NCBI GenBank assembly: GCA_946007445.1
Contig: CAMGAL010000083.1
Location: forward strand, 1-8,425
From: an uncultured Mediterranea sp.
GTDB lineage: Bacteria > Bacteroidota > Bacteroidia > Bacteroidales > Bacteroidaceae
Reading direction: 5' to 3'
Length of the DNA stretch: 8,425 nucleotides
The notes under the pieces are model-generated. The model searched no databases and was not told the DNA's origin. It worked only from the letters and a program-made list of their open reading frames with translations. Below are positions 6,242 through 8,425 of this stretch, in pieces (position 1 is the first letter of the stretch; every line of letters begins with the position of its first letter). The position numbers and the translations under genes were made by a program.

Positions 6242-7334
6242 GGGCATGGACGAAAGGAAGCAGCGCGTGCTGGTGGGCATGAGCGGGGGCATTGACAGTA
6301 CGGCCACCTGCCTGATGCTGCGTCGGGAAGGCTACGAGGTGGTAGGCTTCACGATGTGGGTGTGGGGGGACGCGCCGCTCGAAGCGGCCCGACTGGCTGC
6401 CGAGATGGGGATTGAACACCACCTGGCCGATGTGCGCACGGAGTTTCGCCAAGTGGTGGTGCAGCAGTTCATTGACGAGTATCGGCGCGGACGTACGCCC
6501 AATCCCTGTGTGATGTGCAATCCGCTCTTCAAGTTCCGCCTCTTGGTGGAGTGGGCCGACCGCTTGCAGTGCGACCACATCGCTACCGGCCACTATGTCC
6601 GCATCGAGCAGCGCGAGGGTCGTCATTACATCGTGACGGGCGACGACGACCGCAAGGATCAGTCCTATTTCCTCTGGCGCTTGCCGCAAGCGGTGCTGGC
6701 ACGTTGCCTTTTCCCGTTGGGAGGCTACACCAAGCAGCAGGTGCGCGAGTATCTGCGTGCCGAGGGCTATGCCGTGAAGGCGCAGGAGGGAGAGAGCATG
6801 GAGGTATGCTTCATTCAGGGGGATTATCGCACCTTCCTGCGCGAGCAGGCTCCGCAGATAGATCAGGAGGTGGGCCCGGGTTGGTTTGTCAATTCGTCCG
6901 GCGTGAAGCTGGGCGAACACAAAGGCTTTCCCTACTATACGGTAGGGCAGCGCAAGGGGCTGGAGATAGCCTTGGGCAAGCCGGCTTATGTCTTGAAAAT
7001 CAATCCTGAGAAGAATACCGTCATCTTAGGTGATGCCGAGCAGCTACTGGCGGATTATATGCTGCTGGAGCAAGATGTGCTGCTGGACGAATCGGAGGTG
7101 ATGGAAGCCGAGGCACTGACGGTGCGCATTCGCTATCGCAGTGCTCCGATACCTTGCCACATCGTGCGTAGGTTGGACGATGGCCGTCTGCTGGTGCGCT
7201 TCTTGCAGCAGGCTTCGGCCATAGCACCCGGACAGTCGGCGGTGTTCTACATTGGTCGGCGTCTGGTGGGAGGAGCTTTTATCGCCTCGCAGCGAGGCAT
7301 TGGAGAATTTATAAATAGACGATCAGATGAATAA
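6234..7334 (+). CDS. mnmA: tRNA-specific 2-thiouridylase MnmA
   Basis: This 366-residue enzyme puts sulfur on C2 of the wobble uridine (U34) of tRNAs for Lys, Glu and Gln, after ATP activation of the base. The N-terminal PP-loop is SGGIDS (17-22). The tRNA-binding and active-site motifs are [12 protein letters not shown] (85-96), ATGHY (117-121), [11 protein letters not shown] (141-151), EVCFI (190-194), [10 protein letters not shown] (234-243), and the C-terminal barrel with [10 protein letters not shown] (332-341). The two catalytic cysteines correspond to Cys95 and Cys192. Cys92 replaces the Asp of the usual NPDxxC motif. The segment after GFTM is shorter than in E. coli MnmA, and SMEVCFI replaces the usual STGICFI, so it may be one of several MnmA paralogues known in Bacteroides genomes. 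An alternative start is the ATG at 6246 (Met5), which would leave a 4-base gap to the previous gene. The 3' end overlaps the protease gene by 8 bases. Confidence 0.95.
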   Translation: MSKGMDERKQRVLVGMSGGIDSTATCLMLRREGYEVVGFTMWVWGDAPLEAARLAAEMGIEHHLADVRTEFRQVVVQQFIDEYRRGRTPNPCVMCNPLFKFRLLVEWADRLQCDHIATGHYVRIEQREGRHYIVTGDDDRKDQSYFLWRLPQAVLARCLFPLGGYTKQQVREYLRAEGYAVKAQEGESMEVCFIQGDYRTFLREQAPQIDQEVGPGWFVNSSGVKLGEHKGFPYYTVGQRKGLEIALGKPAYVLKINPEKNTVILGDAEQLLADYMLLEQDVLLDESEVMEAEALTVRIRYRSAPIPCHIVRRLDDGRLLVRFLQQASAIAPGQSAVFYIGRRLVGGAFIASQRGIGEFINRRSDE

Positions 7335-8425
7335 ATGGATGATAGCACTTGTGGCTTGTGCCCTGCTGGGGAGCGTGAAGGCGCTTGCCGACGAACAAGA
7401 CACACTGAAATACCGCATCAGTTTCAAGGATAAACAGGCCACGACCTATACATTGGAACATCCCGAACAATACCTTTCGCCCAAGGCCCTCGAGCGGCGG
7501 CGCAGGCAGGGTATTGCCATCGATTCCACGGATTTGCCCGTCTGCGCCAGGTATGTGGAAGCCATTGGTCGGGAGGGCTTGACGGTGGTGGCCAAGGGCA
7601 AGTGGGAGAACTTCGTCACCGTGGCGTGCAACGATACCCTGTGGGTGACACGAATCGCTGCCCTGCCCTTTGTGGAGCGCATCGAGCGGGTCTGGATGGC
7701 CACCAAGCAGATGGATGTGACCGTCTATCGGGAGCATTTGCGCAACGAGCCCAAGCGCTACAACGACTCCCACTATGGACCTGCATACAAACAAATCGCT
7801 CTGAGCCAGGGCCACAAGTTGCATGAGGCCGGCTTCCGCGGCCAAGGCATGACGGTGGCCGTCATTGATGCCGGCTTTCAGAATCTGGATAGCATTGCCG
7901 TGCTCGACAACCTCCGCATCTTGGGGATGCACGACTTTGTTCATCCTCACTCCGACCTCTATCGGGAGAGTGCGCATGGCTTGTCGGTCTTGTCGTGCAT
8001 CGGAGCCCATCGCCCCGGCGTGATGGTGGGCACCGCTCCCGAAGCCTCCTTCTGGTTGTTCCGTAGCGAGGACGAGCAGAGCGAGCACCTGGTGGAGCAG
8101 GACTATTGGTGTGAGGCGGTGGAGTATGCCGACAGTGTCGGTGTGGATGTGCTCAATACCTCGCTGGGCTACTACAGCTTCGACGACCCCACACAGAACT
8201 ACCAGCTCCGCCACCTGGATGGCCACTATGCCTTGATGTCGCGTCAGGCGTCGCGCATTGCCGACAAGGGAATGGTCTTGGTATGCAGCGCAGGCAATTC
8301 AGGGTCAGGCAGTTGGAAGAAGATTACGCCTCCAGCTGATGCCGATTGGGTCTTGACCGTCGGTGCGGTCAGCAAGGAGGGAGTGCTGGCCGGATTCTCG
8401 TCGGTAGGTCCTACGGCCGATGGTG
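7327..8425 (+). CDS. Secreted subtilisin-like (S8) serine peptidase, 3' end outside window
   Basis: The frame is open from the ATG at 7327 to the last base, covering 366 codons. A signal peptide runs from residue 1 to about 21 (MNKW, hydrophobic core, ALA|DEQ). Next is an N-terminal region typical of Bacteroidetes S8 peptidases, with [23 protein letters not shown] (49-66) and [12 protein letters not shown] (69-80), probably a propeptide. The catalytic domain begins at about 155. Asp181 lies in VAVIDAGF and His217 in [10 protein letters not shown] substrate-binding NTSLGY is at 277-282, and the oxyanion-hole Asn324 lies in SAGNSG. The catalytic Ser (GTS motif) and any C-terminal secretion or sorting domain lie beyond the window, as expected from the length seen, so this is not evidence of truncation. 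The start overlaps the mnmA stop (ATGAATAA), so the two are in one operon. The substrate is unknown. Confidence 0.93.
   Translation, partial: MNKWMIALVACALLGSVKALADEQDTLKYRISFKDKQATTYTLEHPEQYLSPKALERRRRQGIAIDSTDLPVCARYVEAIGREGLTVVAKGKWENFVTVACNDTLWVTRIAALPFVERIERVWMATKQMDVTVYREHLRNEPKRYNDSHYGPAYKQIALSQGHKLHEAGFRGQGMTVAVIDAGFQNLDSIAVLDNLRILGMHDFVHPHSDLYRESAHGLSVLSCIGAHRPGVMVGTAPEASFWLFRSEDEQSEHLVEQDYWCEAVEYADSVGVDVLNTSLGYYSFDDPTQNYQLRHLDGHYALMSRQASRIADKGMVLVCSAGNSGSGSWKKITPPADADWVLTVGAVSKEGVLAGFSSVGPTADG

Noticed and set aside
5702..6920. Minus-strand frames opposite the TRIC gene and mnmA
   Set aside because: Both are antisense to strongly conserved proteins, overlap each other, and lack start signals or domain matches.
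7309..8226. 305-codon minus-strand frame opposite the S8 peptidase
   Set aside because: The opposite strand carries clear Asp, His and Asn motifs of subtilisins in a continuous frame, so this is a shadow.

Overview
The window looks like chromosomal DNA from a member of the Bacteroidales, most likely Bacteroidaceae or a close relative. Four things point there. Upstream of several genes there are boxes matching or close to the Bacteroidetes -7 consensus TAnnTTTG. Most starts lack Shine-Dalgarno sequences. One protein is of the carboxypeptidase-regulatory-domain plus DUF5686 outer-membrane type. Another is an S8 peptidase with the N-terminal region characteristic of that phylum. The species cannot be named from the sequence alone.

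Layout. Bases 1-49 are the 3' end of a 5S rRNA gene, so the window begins at the tail of an rRNA operon, which is closed by a strong hairpin terminator (62-99). Next, on the + strand, is a small cysteine-rich lipoprotein gene (198-464) with its own promoter and a 17-base inverted repeat lying over the presumed -33 region. It is convergent with a three-gene minus-strand cluster, read from right to left: a UDP-GlcNAc 2-epimerase-like protein (5544-4459), a large DUF5686 outer-membrane protein (4417-1838) and the AAA+ replication-fork ATPase RarA (1824-553). A long hairpin (501-546) separates the convergent 3' ends and can serve both directions.

An 85-base divergent promoter region (5545-5629) drives the minus cluster leftward and a tight plus-strand operon rightward. 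That operon holds a small TRIC/UPF0126 membrane channel (5630-6241), the tRNA 2-thiouridylase MnmA (6234-7334) and a secreted subtilisin-like protease (7327 onward, cut off by the window end). Both junctions in it are 8-base overlaps of the form ATGARTAA.

Most of the window is housekeeping or cell-envelope function, and no defence system, mobile element or CRISPR array is visible. The points most worth a second look are: the epimerase-like protein, which has lost several residues needed for catalysis in canonical WecB while keeping the fold signatures; the Cys-rich lipoprotein with its putative operator; and the MnmA, whose NPCxxC motif gives it three cysteines around the active site. No gap between genes exceeds 300 bases.
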